A stretch of 64,000 nucleotides of DNA from contig NC_085047.1 of the NCBI RefSeq assembly GCF_963662255.1, forward strand, positions 9,602,347 to 9,666,346, written 5' to 3'. The notes under the pieces are model-generated. The model was not told the origin of the DNA. It saw nothing but the letters and a program-made list of their open reading frames with translations, and made no database searches. A program made the position numbers and the translations under genes. The stretch's first letter is position 1; each line of letters opens with the position of its first letter. Below are positions 11,304 to 23,469 of the stretch, in pieces. The stretch is from Cinclus cinclus. Lineage: Eukaryota; Chordata; Aves; Passeriformes; Cinclidae.

Positions 11304-12927
11304 TGCAGAAGTACTTAAGCTTTCACACAAACTCACAAAAAGTGAGACCAATCCACCCTTTATATTACAGGAGAGATGGCTGAAAAGGGACAACAGCGGT
11401 GTTTAGTGTCCCTGTGCCAGATTTGGTTTTGCTGAGAGTATGACATGGTCACAAAAATGCAGTCCTGGTACAGCTGCAGATGACACTATTACCTACCAAC
11501 ACTAATCTAACACACATACTAGCTCAATTTTATGTTTTGTAGCACTGATACTACTGGGAGTCAAGGCGAGTCGTGGTGGAAAGGGAAGCGGAAGAACAGT
11601 GATGTACAGAATTGTGGCTCAGTAACTACTGGAGTCAGTACAACTGAAAATAACTAAAAAGATTTAGCTGTGATTATCAATTTCACTTTATTTGTGACCA
11701 TCTGAGCCATTGCTCAGTACTTATGAAAATGTTCACAAAGACAGAAATCTAAAAGTATTTAACTCGATCAGTTACTCTTCCCTGACACAAATTGTTGCAA
11801 ACTGCCTGACATTTGCTGTTTGCTCTTCTCCCACACATGTTAACAGTGGTTTAGTCACAAAGAAGAAATCACACCTCTTAGGACCCTAATAACAGAATAC
11901 AAATAACAAGTGGTCCAAGTGAATAATCTGCCAATGACCCAAATGAACATTTTTGGCAAGTAATTATAAAACTGCACAGATCTGGACCTTTAAACAGCTA
12001 TTTTTAGTGATCTATTTTCTATACACAAGCAAATGCAGATGAAGAAAAATAAAACATATTCACATCAGAAACAACATGGGATTTTTTTTCTGAGTGTGAA
12101 ATAAAGTAAGAAGATGATTGTTATACTAATAGATTCAATTCTCTAACACACAGTTAAATCTTTATGTTCTGCAGCTCTCTGAAGGAAGAATTTAAAGCAG
12201 ATGTCAGAACAAAAAATGTGTACCTTCTAAAATCTGATAAATTCATCTTTAGTGAAACTTCATTGACAGCTGTCTCTGAGGAGATTCTGAAAGCTACATA
12301 CCACTGTCTAAATAATTGTATCTAAACCCAAACTGTTTATGAATCATAACTTTGAAGGGAACAACATACAGCTGTGAGTGCCAAACCTCTACAAGCATAA
12401 GTATGTCTTTCTAAATGATATTATCAAGGGCAAATTCAAATATTAGAGAATTAACGAAGTTTGTTTTAGAACTCTGTGTCTAAAGATAAGAAACATGCAG
12501 TATGTTCTGTCATAAGGAAAATACTTTTTTAAATGAAAAAAAAAAAATTTGGACTTGACTACAGGAGGACTTAGGTTCTCAATTCCTCTAAAAGTTATTT
12601 TAAGCCAGGAAATAGAATAGTTCCACAAAGTCCACAAGATATCAAAACTACTTTTAAAAAATAACACTTTTGGCAGGACCTCTGATGTATCTCAATTGCC
12701 CAGCACACGTGGATCAACAGCAAGAAATCATGCTCAGACCCTGAGGTTCCAGCACAGCCCTGTGTCATGTCAATGTGTGCTACAAACAGAATGGTGAAAC
12801 CATTGACATTGACACCACAGCTCAAGACGGCTGACAGTAACATAGCCATAGGAACCAAATGCAAATATGTATTATATTTAATTTTGGAAAAAACCCTACG
12901 TTGCATCTCAAAGAAACGGCAGTCAAC

Positions 12928-13443
12928 TGTTTAGGGTGGGATGTGTTGTGCCACAGCTTACAGTAACCTGACCAAATCTGCCTGGAAGCCAGGGGAACAA
13001 TGCTGAGTCCCCGGAGCTTTTCCACAGGGACATTTCTCCCTGAGAATATCATGGGCTCCAGAGGGAACACACCACCACCTTTGGTCATCTGCTCTTTCCT
13101 GCCAATCTAAACACAAGCTGTGGCTGAAGACAAGCAAGAGAGAGAAAACTGCTACAGAGCATGAGGGGACAGCTCTGGTAAAGGCAACTGAGGGGTCAAA
13201 CTGCATCCAAAAAACTCAACAGACTTCTGCTGGAAAACGCTGAGACTTATCAACCTTTAACACTGTAATGCTGAAGTACAATTATTTTTGAGTTTCTAAA
13301 TCTCGAGATTTAGTATGAGAGCAGAAGCTAATTGTTTGTATTAACTATTACTATTAATTGTATACTCTATTTTTCCTGACTATCCATATGTTGAATAAAG
13401 TGTTTGCAACCTGATGTCTCAGCCACTCTTCGTTTATCCTTCA
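12928..13443 (+). mobile_element. Possible decayed LTR (low confidence)
   Basis: The segment opens TGTTTAGGGTGGGATGTG and is GC-richer than its surroundings. It contains AATAAA at 13394-13399 followed within about 25 nt by a CTGATGTCTCAG stretch and closes ...TTTATCCTTCA. A TG...CA frame with an internal polyadenylation signal near the 3' end is LTR-like. I found no convincing target-site duplication and no internal retroviral region, and cannot name a family. Confidence 0.25.
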
Positions 13444-14044
13444 CTTATCTTTAATCACACTTATGATAATAGTCTACTGTATGCTATCTTTTTAAAGAAA
13501 AGAAAAATAGGATATCAGGTCTGAGCTGGATAGTAAGAGAAAAACCCAAATGTTCCAATTTCAAAAACCCTGTCTAGTCAATGAATACATAAGTTAGTGA
13601 CTAGACTGCTTGAAGGTCTGAACACCTCATGGTAAGGCAAACATATACTTAATTGAGAGCTAAAGTAGAAGTTCCATCTCTCCACTTGGATCGGCTAAAC
13701 TGAGCTTTAGAATCAAAATTCAGTTACATATAAATAATGCTTGTTTATGTAAAGTTAATTCAAGCATCTGGTCCTGAAAATTACTTTCAAAACTGCCTTT
13801 CAGATAGTCAGAGGAGTTAAGTATGCAGATTTATAGTGACAGAGACATTAATGGTGGTAGATTTTACTTTTGCCTGGAATCAGGAAGAGAATGAATGCTA
13901 CATTTTTATCACAGATAGGCAGGCAGAGTATTTCTCCTTGTACTTGGTTCTGATTCTTCATATCTCACATGTTCATAAACACTTCGAAAGCTAGTGCTTG
14001 AAATGATGTGTTGGTGAGGTAAGAGACAGGCTAATGGACAGTAC

Positions 14045-14071
14045 CTGCAGGGGTGAAGGTGAAGGACTGAA
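14045..14071 (-). CDS. ROBO2: ROBO2 27-nt microexon (juxtamembrane)
   Basis: A pyrimidine-rich tract ending GTTTTGCAG is followed by 27 nt and a GTACTG donor. Entering and leaving in phase 1, it encodes V-QSFTFTPA and joins ...SNYA to VTFQRGDGG. The equivalent position in ROBO1 carries PSFTFTPT, so this is a real conserved segment and not a chance frame. Both inclusion and skipping give a valine at the junction and preserve the frame, as expected of a regulated neuronal microexon. It adds nine residues about 15 residues past the membrane. Its tissue pattern cannot be seen here. Confidence 0.9.
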
Positions 14072-16075
14072 CTGCAAAACAAGAAAGCAAACACATTGTG
14101 AGTTACACACCCTGATAAAAAGCACTAATTACAGGGCACGAGTTTCCTCTGGAAATTACTCAGTTGGGGTTGAAAATATCATAAGCAGGACATAACAGCT
14201 GAGCTTAAAGCACCAACCAGCCAGCAGCCAATGAGAAATGATGGTTGGAAAGACGAGCAGTGAATTTTGACAGTCACATTTGAAGACTCTGTGCAGACAT
14301 GCTGTTCTCCAAGTTGTAAACATTAGGATGAACTTTGAAGCATGATCTGTTATCTACTTGCCCTGCTGAAAGCATACACAATTTCATGATGCAATCAATG
14401 TTCACATCACACTTAGATGCAGCAAACACCATGAGAAGGAATGAGTTGCACGAGACACGCTATTTACAATTTTTTACAGATAGGCTCTTCAAGTTATAAC
14501 AGACTGCTCTCAATTATTCCTCACCCCAGTATGCCAACTCACATACAGGACTAATAGCTCTCCTTTAAAAAAAAAAAAAATCTAGTCTCAGCTTGTGACC
14601 AAATCTTTAGGTAGGACTACTTCCTAAGAGAAATAACAGCACAGCTGTGTCTAGCATGAAAAACTCTTGGGATCTAGAATGATATTTTACATGAGAACAT
14701 ATATAAGTGTGTGAGATATACATTAATTTCGTAGTTAAAACCACCCCACCTCTCAGAGAGTAAAAGTTACTGCTATTAAAGGAAAGGGAAAAAAAACACC
14801 TTGGGACAAAGCACAACCCATGAATGAGAGAGATCATGTAGTGACACAAAGTGAGGTTCCACAGAAACCAAGAAGGTCCAAAAACTACTGGTCTCACCTT
14901 CCTCCCTTTCCTCTGCTCATCTGATATCTTCTTTCCCTTTCACTAAGCCAGTAGAAAACAAATCCAGCAGGAAGGACTGAAAACCAACATGGAATAGTTT
15001 CCTGCTGGTTTAGTGAGCCCAGTCAGGACACCGAGGAGTCTGACTATGGCTGAGCTGAACTGGGAACAATTTGGATGTGACTGGGTTTTTGGCAAGTTGT
15101 TGCTCAGCCATTTAGGAAACCCGAGTCCTTGGTTTCCCATTTGGTAACTTGTAAAAAGAAGGACGCTTGAGTAACTTTAGTGTGGTATAGTGTCAAGATT
15201 AAATATGCTCTGTCCTCAACTGGGCAAAAGTTCCTTTTAAGTGTTATTAAGAACTACAAGAGAACCTACTGCAATATTTGAAGAATTGGGGTTTTTTTGT
15301 GTGTGTTAAATTTGGCTTCAGACTAACCCATTTTATGACAGTTCACCTGATTTCCCAAAAAATCATAAGAATCCTGAAAACAGAATAATACACTAAACAA
15401 AGGTTGGGGAAAGATGAAAATATTTTCATTTGGCAAGCATGTTTAATTTTCTAAATGTAGCTTTCAAAAACCAATTTATGACTGGAACGAACATCTAATG
15501 AAAGAAAACATTCCAAGATGTTCTGCCTCCAAGACAAAACTGTTTATGGTGCCTGCCTTAGGTAAATTTTGACCGCACTTCTCTGTCCAATACATCACTC
15601 TTCCAGCTACAGGTATGAAGTTACTAATTAAGTACCTTCATTTATTTGCCATGCACATGGCTTCAGAGGCATGGAAATGCACAGGAATGAAGAAGGAGAA
15701 GAGAAAAAGTTTTAAACTTTCCTTGTAAAGATCTAGTCTCATATTTGGACATATAAATGATGCTGCACTGCCAACAGAGTGCCTTGTGAGCAAGGGGCAA
15801 GAGGCACAGTTAATCCACTTTTTACTTTTTTTAATGCTAGATTTGCTGGAGATATAAAAATACTGCCTTATGATAATGATGAAATGTGGTACTGAGCAAT
15901 GCATTTAAAGCTTCTCATACACCAGCAATTTCACAGCATACATTTAAAACAAGCACACAGAAGTCACCCAGGATGCTTCTGCTGTAAGTTCAATGTGATT
16001 TTCAGGTAGGTTTAGTAGCCCCTGTTCCTTTTATGATAGCACCTACTGAGATGGCTCTAAGGTCCCTGCTCTTAC
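14072..16075 (-). other. Intron (2.0 kb)
   Basis: AT-rich, with an A run around 14567-14580. No repeat family, RNA gene or conserved frame is recognisable. It separates the transmembrane exon from the microexon and so may contain microexon-control motifs, but none can be assigned by eye. Confidence 0.75.
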
Positions 16076-16258
16076 CAGCATAATTGCTGAGCCCCTTCCT
16101 CTTCTTTCTTCTCCAGTACAGCCAGATGCTGAAACCCATGAGAATGACCCAACATGCACCACCAATGCCAGCTATAAAGGCAGGCTGCTTGACCACATCA
16201 GTGATTTGCTCCGTTATGCTGTTGTTGTTTTCAGTGATGACAACTTCATTACGACCTC
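16076..16258 (-). CDS. ROBO2: ROBO2 juxtamembrane and transmembrane exon
   Basis: 183 nt, 60 full codons, entry phase 1 and exit phase 1. It begins with an extracellular linker ([17 protein letters not shown], then ITDVVKQPA), then a single membrane helix, [20 protein letters not shown], then the stop-transfer cluster YWRRKKRKG and SNYA. The basic cluster right after the helix gives the expected type I topology. Sequence matches ROBO2 nearly throughout. Donor is GTAAGAG. The acceptor region is CAGGAG, a possible tandem acceptor; I place the start after CAG, since this keeps the residue that the mammalian protein also has. Confidence 0.97.
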
Positions 16259-19200
16259 CTGCACAAGATAAATTGAATGGAATGTGGTCATTCTGGATTC
16301 TGTAACACACTGTGGAACTAGCACTACAAATTAAAGGTTTTTAAAAAAACAGTAATGGATCTCAAAAGAATTACCCACAATAGAAGAACTTTAAGAAGTA
16401 GCAATGCACACAACAATCTCGGTGCTCCTAGAGTAAATCCATAGCTATTTGGCAGATATAGATTTGCAAAGACAGACCTACAGCACACTCCCAAGCAATC
16501 TAACAGATGTCAACCCAAAGCTTTCTTCTTTAACAATATACATATTTGTTAGTTTTTTTTTCCATAATTGTAGACAGAATACAATAATGAGAAAATAGAT
16601 CACAGGAAACTAATAAAAAAATAAATAAAGCAATACATAAATAGCTTTTTCCAAATAAATAATCCAAATAAAATTATGCTACAAGATCAGAAAGAGGCCA
16701 AAAATTTTTACTCAGCTCATTTGTTTTCCCAGAATGCAAACTTCCAAATTTGAAATAAACAATAAAATAAATGCACTTTCCACTGGGGCAAGGATGCATT
16801 TTCCAGCAATTACTTCAAGGGGAAAACAGTTAATACAAATCCTAAGTGTACCATCTTTGATACAAAGCAGAAAATCACACGGTTAACTGCAAACACTAAC
16901 AATCATAGCAACAGATGCTATATTTTTCATCTAGAATATGCATGCAAATTGTTAACATCAACCTGTAAGACATAATTATTACTCAGAATACCAATTAAAG
17001 TGACGTGCATAAAAAAATTACTATATAGAATCTCAAATTGTGTACTACAGTAGAAAACTGTAAATTCCATTAGATGTTCCCCCTTGTGTTTCTGCCCCTC
17101 TTTCTCTAAAGGGGAACTTTTCTAAAAGAAAAAGCTTGGCATTTGGCTTGAAAACAAATGCTCATAAGAACCTGAATGGAAATCCAGGAAATGCTAAAGT
17201 GTACAGTTCTAGGGCTAGCACTTTCAAAAGTCAAAAATAGTTTTAAAATTAGGAAATGCAGAACATATTTTTCTAAAAAACAAAAAACAAAAACTACCAA
17301 ATTTGATTCTATGTATATTTTATATAAACTGTCCACATCTGCAGTTTTGAAATTTGTGAAAGATTATCCATAATTTCCGGTAAAAGCATTTATATAACTC
17401 AATCCTTGAAATATTTATGCAATGTTACCAGATGCCTGTATGCATGCTGAAAAGCTGCAAAAGTAGCTACTCTATTGTGACAAAGATGCAAACAATATGA
17501 TTCTCAGTTATGAGATCATCTCACTTATAAAGGTGAAACACTGAAATGATCACTCAGAGGAAATTATTAAAAATATTGTATCATTATGCCATGCTGTGAA
17601 AATGTACATATTCCTTTTCTACAATTCTGCAGTGGTTAGATTTACTTCTTCCAACAGAGCAGCTTGCTGGTTTCAGCCTAAAACCAGCATTCAGGGGATC
17701 TGGCTGAAGCAGATCCAAGAAGTCTGATATTTCCATTCCCACTTCCACGGACACCTCTTTGCAGGTGACCCGGAGTTCACACAGCTGTGCATTATAAAAG
17801 AGATCCTTGGAGAAGGTCCCCCTGGGATTGCCTCTGCCCAAGATGCACCTTCAGTCCCTCAGTGGTGCTCAGAGCTGGGCTGGGTTAATCAGGAAGAATC
17901 GCAGTGCCCTGCGTGCCATTGCTATTACACTGCTGATGACCCTGGAGTTTATCGGGCTTCCTCTCTTTCAGCACCACGTCAATATGTTGTACTGATGACT
18001 GTCTGCTTTTGCAACCAGGGCTGTGGAAGATGTGCTAGAGCTTGGCTTGCTTTCAATTGTTCTGGGCAAGGAACAAAACAGGCTCCCAGTAAGCAGAATA
18101 GGTCCCACAGAAAGATGCACAAAAAGTGCACCAGTAGTGGTGTCATGCACCAGTCTACCCTGGCCGTGCTGGGAAGCTTTACTAGCATCAGGCTCCAGGA
18201 AACTGCAGTTGTCCTTTGCCATACTTGCATCTTTTGTCTTGCCAATGGCTTCCAGGCCTGATTCAATATGTTAGAATGAAACTGAGTGAGCAGCTGTGGC
18301 AAGGAAAGAAAGCAGGCAGCAGTAGCTGCTTTGTCTGATTTTCCATGTTTTTTTCTGCCCATGGAAACAATCCATAGGTGCACCCCAGTGCTGAAAGAGG
18401 AAGGGCTGACAGTAAAACTAATAGAAAGCGGCTCTCTATGGCATGCTCTTCCAGACACAAAATCAATTTTCTAGTAGAAATCAGCATGGGAGTTGGAGTT
18501 GCTCTAATTACCATTAACTTGCAGTTAATTTCTGTGCCCTTTGGAGGAGAGGCCAAAGCAGCAGGACAGCGAGGAAACAGGTAGTCTTGGCACTGCTTCA
18601 GACACAGCCATGCTACCAAAGAGAAGAGCAGGCAGGGAAGTGCTATGGAGAGACCAGCTTTGGGAGTGGATACTCCTGGATTCAAGAATGAATTCTTTTC
18701 ACTAAAGCCTCCAAAACCATCTGAGAACCTTGTCTTCTCTAAGACTAGAAAACAGTCTTTTGAAAATGGAGGACGTGAGAGCAAACTGCAAAGAGACTGG
18801 GGAGAGGTTTAAGTGGACTGTACACTCTGCCTCTCTTCTAGGACTATCTTCTAGAGTTTGCAGTCTGGCTGTTTGCTCTTACCCTTCAGTGCCTAGCAAT
18901 TTCAACTGCAAAAGTAATAATTCATTCAAATGTCAAAATAGCATATGCTTTGTGAATTTGGTGATGGAAAAATAAATGGAGACAGATGAATGTTACCCAC
19001 TGACTTTTGATAAAATGAATAGAATTGTTGGGGGTTGGGGAAACAAGCAGCATTAGTCTTGGGGTTTTTTTAATATAATATTTAAGCAGTAGTAATAAAT
19101 ATGTCGTCCAAGGTACCAGTGTACTATTTCATAAACTGCAGGTGGTTCTGTAACAATGCTGTCAGTTCAACTAATTAGAACATAGACAAGGGAAGTGTGC

Positions 19201-21836
19201 GACCTGTAACGCTCCATTGTTCCCGAAGACAAAAACATAATGAAATATAATGTCTTCCTCCCATTGGAGAGTAATGAAGAACAAAACTAATTTGTTGGAC
19301 CAAAAATTAATTAGACACATCAGATTCAATTGTACCTATTACTGTGAAAGTTTGCAGCTGTTCCTCATATTATTATGCCAATGATGGAACGTAAGAGGGA
19401 CCAGGCCAACTGATGAAGAGAAATAATAGCTATAGCATTAACCAGCATTGCCCTTATCTCCAATTTTACTTCTGGCTTTCCAAGTGAATGTTTTTTTTGC
19501 ATATCATTAGTGATCATGAAAGTTTTATCCTTGATTCTCTTTGAGTCTTCCATAAAATTTTTCAGTGTCCTCCTACAAGTATGGGCACAAGATTCCTGTA
19601 ACAGTGAGACAATTTCTAACTAAAGGAATAACGTATTTCCTATTGCTTCCTATTCTCCTGTTTTTGCTTTCTGGATTGTCACAGGTCTGTTATCTAAAAT
19701 TACTCTGGGAGGCCAGTAGTTGATTACCCACCATGAAAACCAGTTATTTTCAGAAATGCCCCCAAAATATTTTTGGAAGAATGAATCCTGTATTTAAAAA
19801 TAATGTCTCTTTTCATACACTCTACTTTGTATTTCATGACTATTAAAAGTTTTTACTGCTTAGAACTACAGCTTAACTCTCCTCCACCACTGAGCTGTTC
19901 TCCCCATAATTCAGCATTTTTGGAGTTGTTCATTCTGTTCGCAAGCTGTTAAATGGTATAGGTAAGCACCAGACCATATAGAACTCTATTATAATATAAT
20001 AATAATATTACTTTCCCATTCATTATGATGTTTTGAGGTATGTTCATTAGCTCATTTTAAATCCATGTAGCTCATTTTTTTTCTAAATTTACTTTAAAAA
20101 TAATTTTCATATTTTATGATTTTGATTCCCATTCAAACATTGAATGATGCCAACTCAAGTTTTTCAGAAATGGTATCACTTAAACACTGTTACATTTATC
20201 AAGCAAATTTATCGTCTAAGAAATAACTGCTAACAATTCATAACCAAAAGCAAAATTGGACCTAAAGAAAAGGGAAATACAGACCAATATGTAATAAGGA
20301 CATCCAGCTTCAGGCTCCCAAAAGAGAAACAGGAACGACAACAGAACCATAACCCAAACAGAAACTACTATCCATTACTTTTCATACAAATGACTCTCAA
20401 ATGTGCAAAGATGTTACCAGATAAACTTGTAGAAGCAGATGATTCTGGGATCATTTAAGGAACATATAAATATTACTAAGAACTCTGGGAATCATCCAGC
20501 AAAGACCTTTGGTGCAAGTATAACTCACAACATATTAAGTGACACAAGGCTACCCATGTACTTAAAATGCAACATACTTATATTGCGCTTTGCTGGAATA
20601 AGTGTAGTGTATTTCTTGCCAAGTTAGATGGACCCCTTAGTGAAACAAGAAAAAAAAAAAAAGTCCTAGGTTTCTTGCATTTTCAAAAATCAATTTTTTG
20701 TTTTCACTTCTGGATCTCTTTTTTTCCCCTCTTTTCCTTGGTGTTTCTGTGGCTGCCTTTTCTAAACTAAGTACTACCTTCACTTCCACTCTTGTATTTC
20801 TGTCTCCAGTGAGAGTTCAAAGCTGAATTATCCTAGCTTCTGTTTTGATGAATGGGGAACCTGTATATCAGTAAACATTTAAACAATGCTTATGGGATGT
20901 CCTTTTCTAAGGGTCTACACATAATAGACTAGTCCATGTTTGGGACAGTATATTGACAACATTTTCTAGAAGGAAAATATTTAGTAACAACAGAAGTCCC
21001 CAAACAAACAAACAAACTAAAGTCCATTTAAATAATAACTAAGTTAGATCATACAGATTAAGGCAACAAAATTCCCGTATTGAGAACTAAAAAACGGTGC
21101 TGCTTTGCACAGCTCATTTCAGGTTTGCTGAACATAATTACTTCTAGTCTTCCATATTTTTCCTGCCTTTATATTTTATACTTGGGAAAAATTTCAGAAG
21201 AAACAAAACCTGTGTTTCCCTCAGGTCAGGAAATTAGTTCTGCATGGAGGCAACTACCAAGACAAAACTATTTCAAAGGCTGGGATGATAATGCTACCTT
21301 TGCTGTCTAATTGGTCTAGAGACCACTTTTTCTTTGACAGAGGAGGCTTGTCTTCTTGGCATACCTGAGAAACACTGACTTTAGACATTCAAAAAACAAT
21401 GATAAATAGTGCCTTCGGCACCAGTGGAAGGAGTAAGGTAAAATTCCAGCCAACTTAACAGAAGGAAAAGGGACATCGGGCTGTTTGCTCCACACATCTG
21501 TTAACCTGCGGAAGTGGTAAATTAATTTCAAAAAATCCCTGAAACATTAAAACATTTTCACTAAGCAATAAGCATTTTCTCACATGTCTTGGGAACATAC
21601 TTCCCTTCATTATCTGCAAGAACTCTGCAGGAAGAAAACACAAAACATTATCAGGCAGTGGGATGTAAAAGCTAACTAACCAGCTCTAGTCAAATCTTGC
21701 CTTTTGCTCCATGGATTTTTATGCTTCCAGAAATGATGCATGGAAGCATTTCTGAGAGAGAAAAAAAAAAACACAAAACAAAAAACAAAACCAAAAAAAC
21801 AGGCAAAACAAAACAACAGAACAGACAATAACTTAC
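16259..21836 (-). other. Intron (5.6 kb) with an unidentified GC-richer island
   Basis: From about 17590 to 18990 the composition rises in GC and stop codons thin out on both strands, giving overlapping open frames up to about 170 codons with no recognisable homology. The rest is AT-rich. Next to the FN3-3 donor (21835 downward) the transcript is strongly U/GU-rich for about 80 nt. No named repeat was recognised. Confidence 0.7.
21766..21830. repeat. A-rich/AC tract just downstream of the FN3-3 donor
   Basis: On the plus strand a run of A with scattered C. In the transcript it is a U/GU-rich stretch beginning within 10 nt of the donor GTAAGT and ending in a strong polypyrimidine-AG (TTTTCTCTCTCAG, AG at about 21758-21759). 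U-rich sequence after a donor is a classic position for TIA1-type splicing enhancers. Confidence 0.85.
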
Positions 21837-22008
21837 CAATTATTATGGGCTGTGGGTCACTTTTTACTCCCACACCTGCACTGGTGCTTGCAGCAACTTC
21901 CACACGGTACTGGATACCTGGATATAGGCCACCTATTACTACAGACCGAATGGCTGCATCTACTGTTTTGTTGATATGAAATCGAGTCTCATTACCTAGG
22001 CACCAGAT
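21837..22008 (-). CDS. ROBO2: ROBO2 FN3-3, second half
   Basis: 172 nt, 57 full codons, entry phase 0 and exit phase 1. It encodes [31 protein letters not shown], then [20 protein letters not shown] and PQPIIIG. These are the C-terminal strands of the third fibronectin type III domain, with the family's Y-R-V-E-V strand. Two N-glycosylation sequons (NET, NKT) are visible. Acceptor GTCCCAG follows 22008; the donor is GTAAGTT. Third-position GC is about one third, far below the FN3-1 exon at 41403-41569. Confidence 0.97.
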
Positions 22009-23469
22009 CTGGGACAAAAGTTGATGTGTTAAAATAGATGAAATTCTTCACACTCACAAAATCGTGCATAGTTATGACATATCACGGTATTTAATGGCAA
22101 TCACTTATTCGGGATTCTTGACAATCTTATTGTCCAGGAATAGCTGAAATTGGGATGATTTAGCTCAGCAAGGTATCCCAGATTAGTGCAGGACCAAGCC
22201 AGCTGCAAAGACTGCTTGCAAATACTTCCCTGGACTCTTGCTCTCCAAGCAAATTCTGTGCTTACACTTCCTATAAGCACAGACCAGATCATCCAAGTGG
22301 AAAAGAGGTGTTAATTGAAATCTTGTTTATCAAACCTTTTGTTAAAAAACCCCATATTTTTTCCTCCTAAATTTCCTGCTGAATAGCAAAAGGATACCAT
22401 ATAATGTGAGCACAGGTTGAAACACTTCTTAAAGCACTAATGAACAATTTTCAAAATTATTTTCAACTTCCTTATTTGCACAAGAGAGATATTTGAAATT
22501 TCTGAAATGGAATAAGCACAGACTCACATTAACCGCTGCCTTTGTGATTATTTACATTGTTTAGGAATCTAGACATCAGTTTCTCACTCAAATATTATCT
22601 AATTAAACAGAAAATCTACCCTATAATCATAACTGGCATTTTGTGATGAGAATAGCCAGTCTGTGAGTTCAGAGTGTTAAGCCTCCCTCCTGCATTTTTT
22701 AATGGGATTTCCCAAAGAGGTTTCAAAACTAACTTCTAGGTTTCTTCAGTTAATGCTATCTGCAAATCCTGCTTCTGGATTACAAAAGAAAGCATTTACT
22801 ACCACACAAGAAAAATCAATGCATAAATATATCACATGTACACCTACATAAAAATAACAGCAGAAGAAAATACTATTGTGTTTGATTTTGATAGTGGAAC
22901 CACTATCATAAACAAACTAATGCATTTAAGCAACAACAACAATATCTTTACACTTACTTTTGACCCTGCTCAGTGTTTTACCACTCCTTATCTTTTTGTT
23001 CTGTGAAATATTGAGAAAGATTTGAAGAGGAAAAAAATTCTCTCGTTTTCCTAAACCTAAGGTGATCTTATTTGCCAGCCAGAATACATTAAGATGAGCA
23101 ACTATTGCATTCATTTCTTCACTCCTTGTCTGTCCTGGTCTTAGGTTACAACAGCTATGAGATGACCTAATTAAAAGCATTTAATTCATGAATGAATTTG
23201 CAGGCATTCTGATGCTTGAAGTGGAATCAACAGATCTACTTTCAATTTGTTAGAAAATACACTGTGGAACTTCAGCAATTATTTTATACTCAAGTAAATA
23301 TTAGACTCTGCACCATTCACTGTAGCCAGGTCACTACTCAGGCAGGCAGCTAATCTAACATAGGAGGGCTGTAATAGGTAGTGACTCCAGCTGGTTTTAC
23401 ACACAGCCCAGAGGCCTGATCACTCACCTGGAACATGGCTTTTATTAGGTAGCAGCCCACTTTGTTTCA

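Larger units (their letters stand above)
6940..14044 (-). other. Intron (7.1 kb)
   Basis: Largest intron fully contained in the window, between the microexon and the 43-nt exon. It holds a (CA)n repeat, an A/C-rich low-complexity tract (11211-11303), a possible LTR remnant (about 12928-13443) and an 18-bp perfect palindrome (13296-13313). The rest is plain AT-rich sequence with no recognisable gene. Confidence 0.75.

Noticed and set aside
10992..11393. 133-codon minus-strand frame with a very hydrophobic Phe/Cys/Gly-rich middle
   Set aside because: The hydrophobic part is translation of the low-complexity A/C tract at 11211-11303; no start context, splice sites or homology.
17979..18784. Two overlapping minus-strand frames of 159 and 173 codons as a possible gene
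   Set aside because: They occupy different frames of the same island, resemble no known protein and are explained by low stop-codon density in GC-richer DNA. Kept only as an unexplained island.
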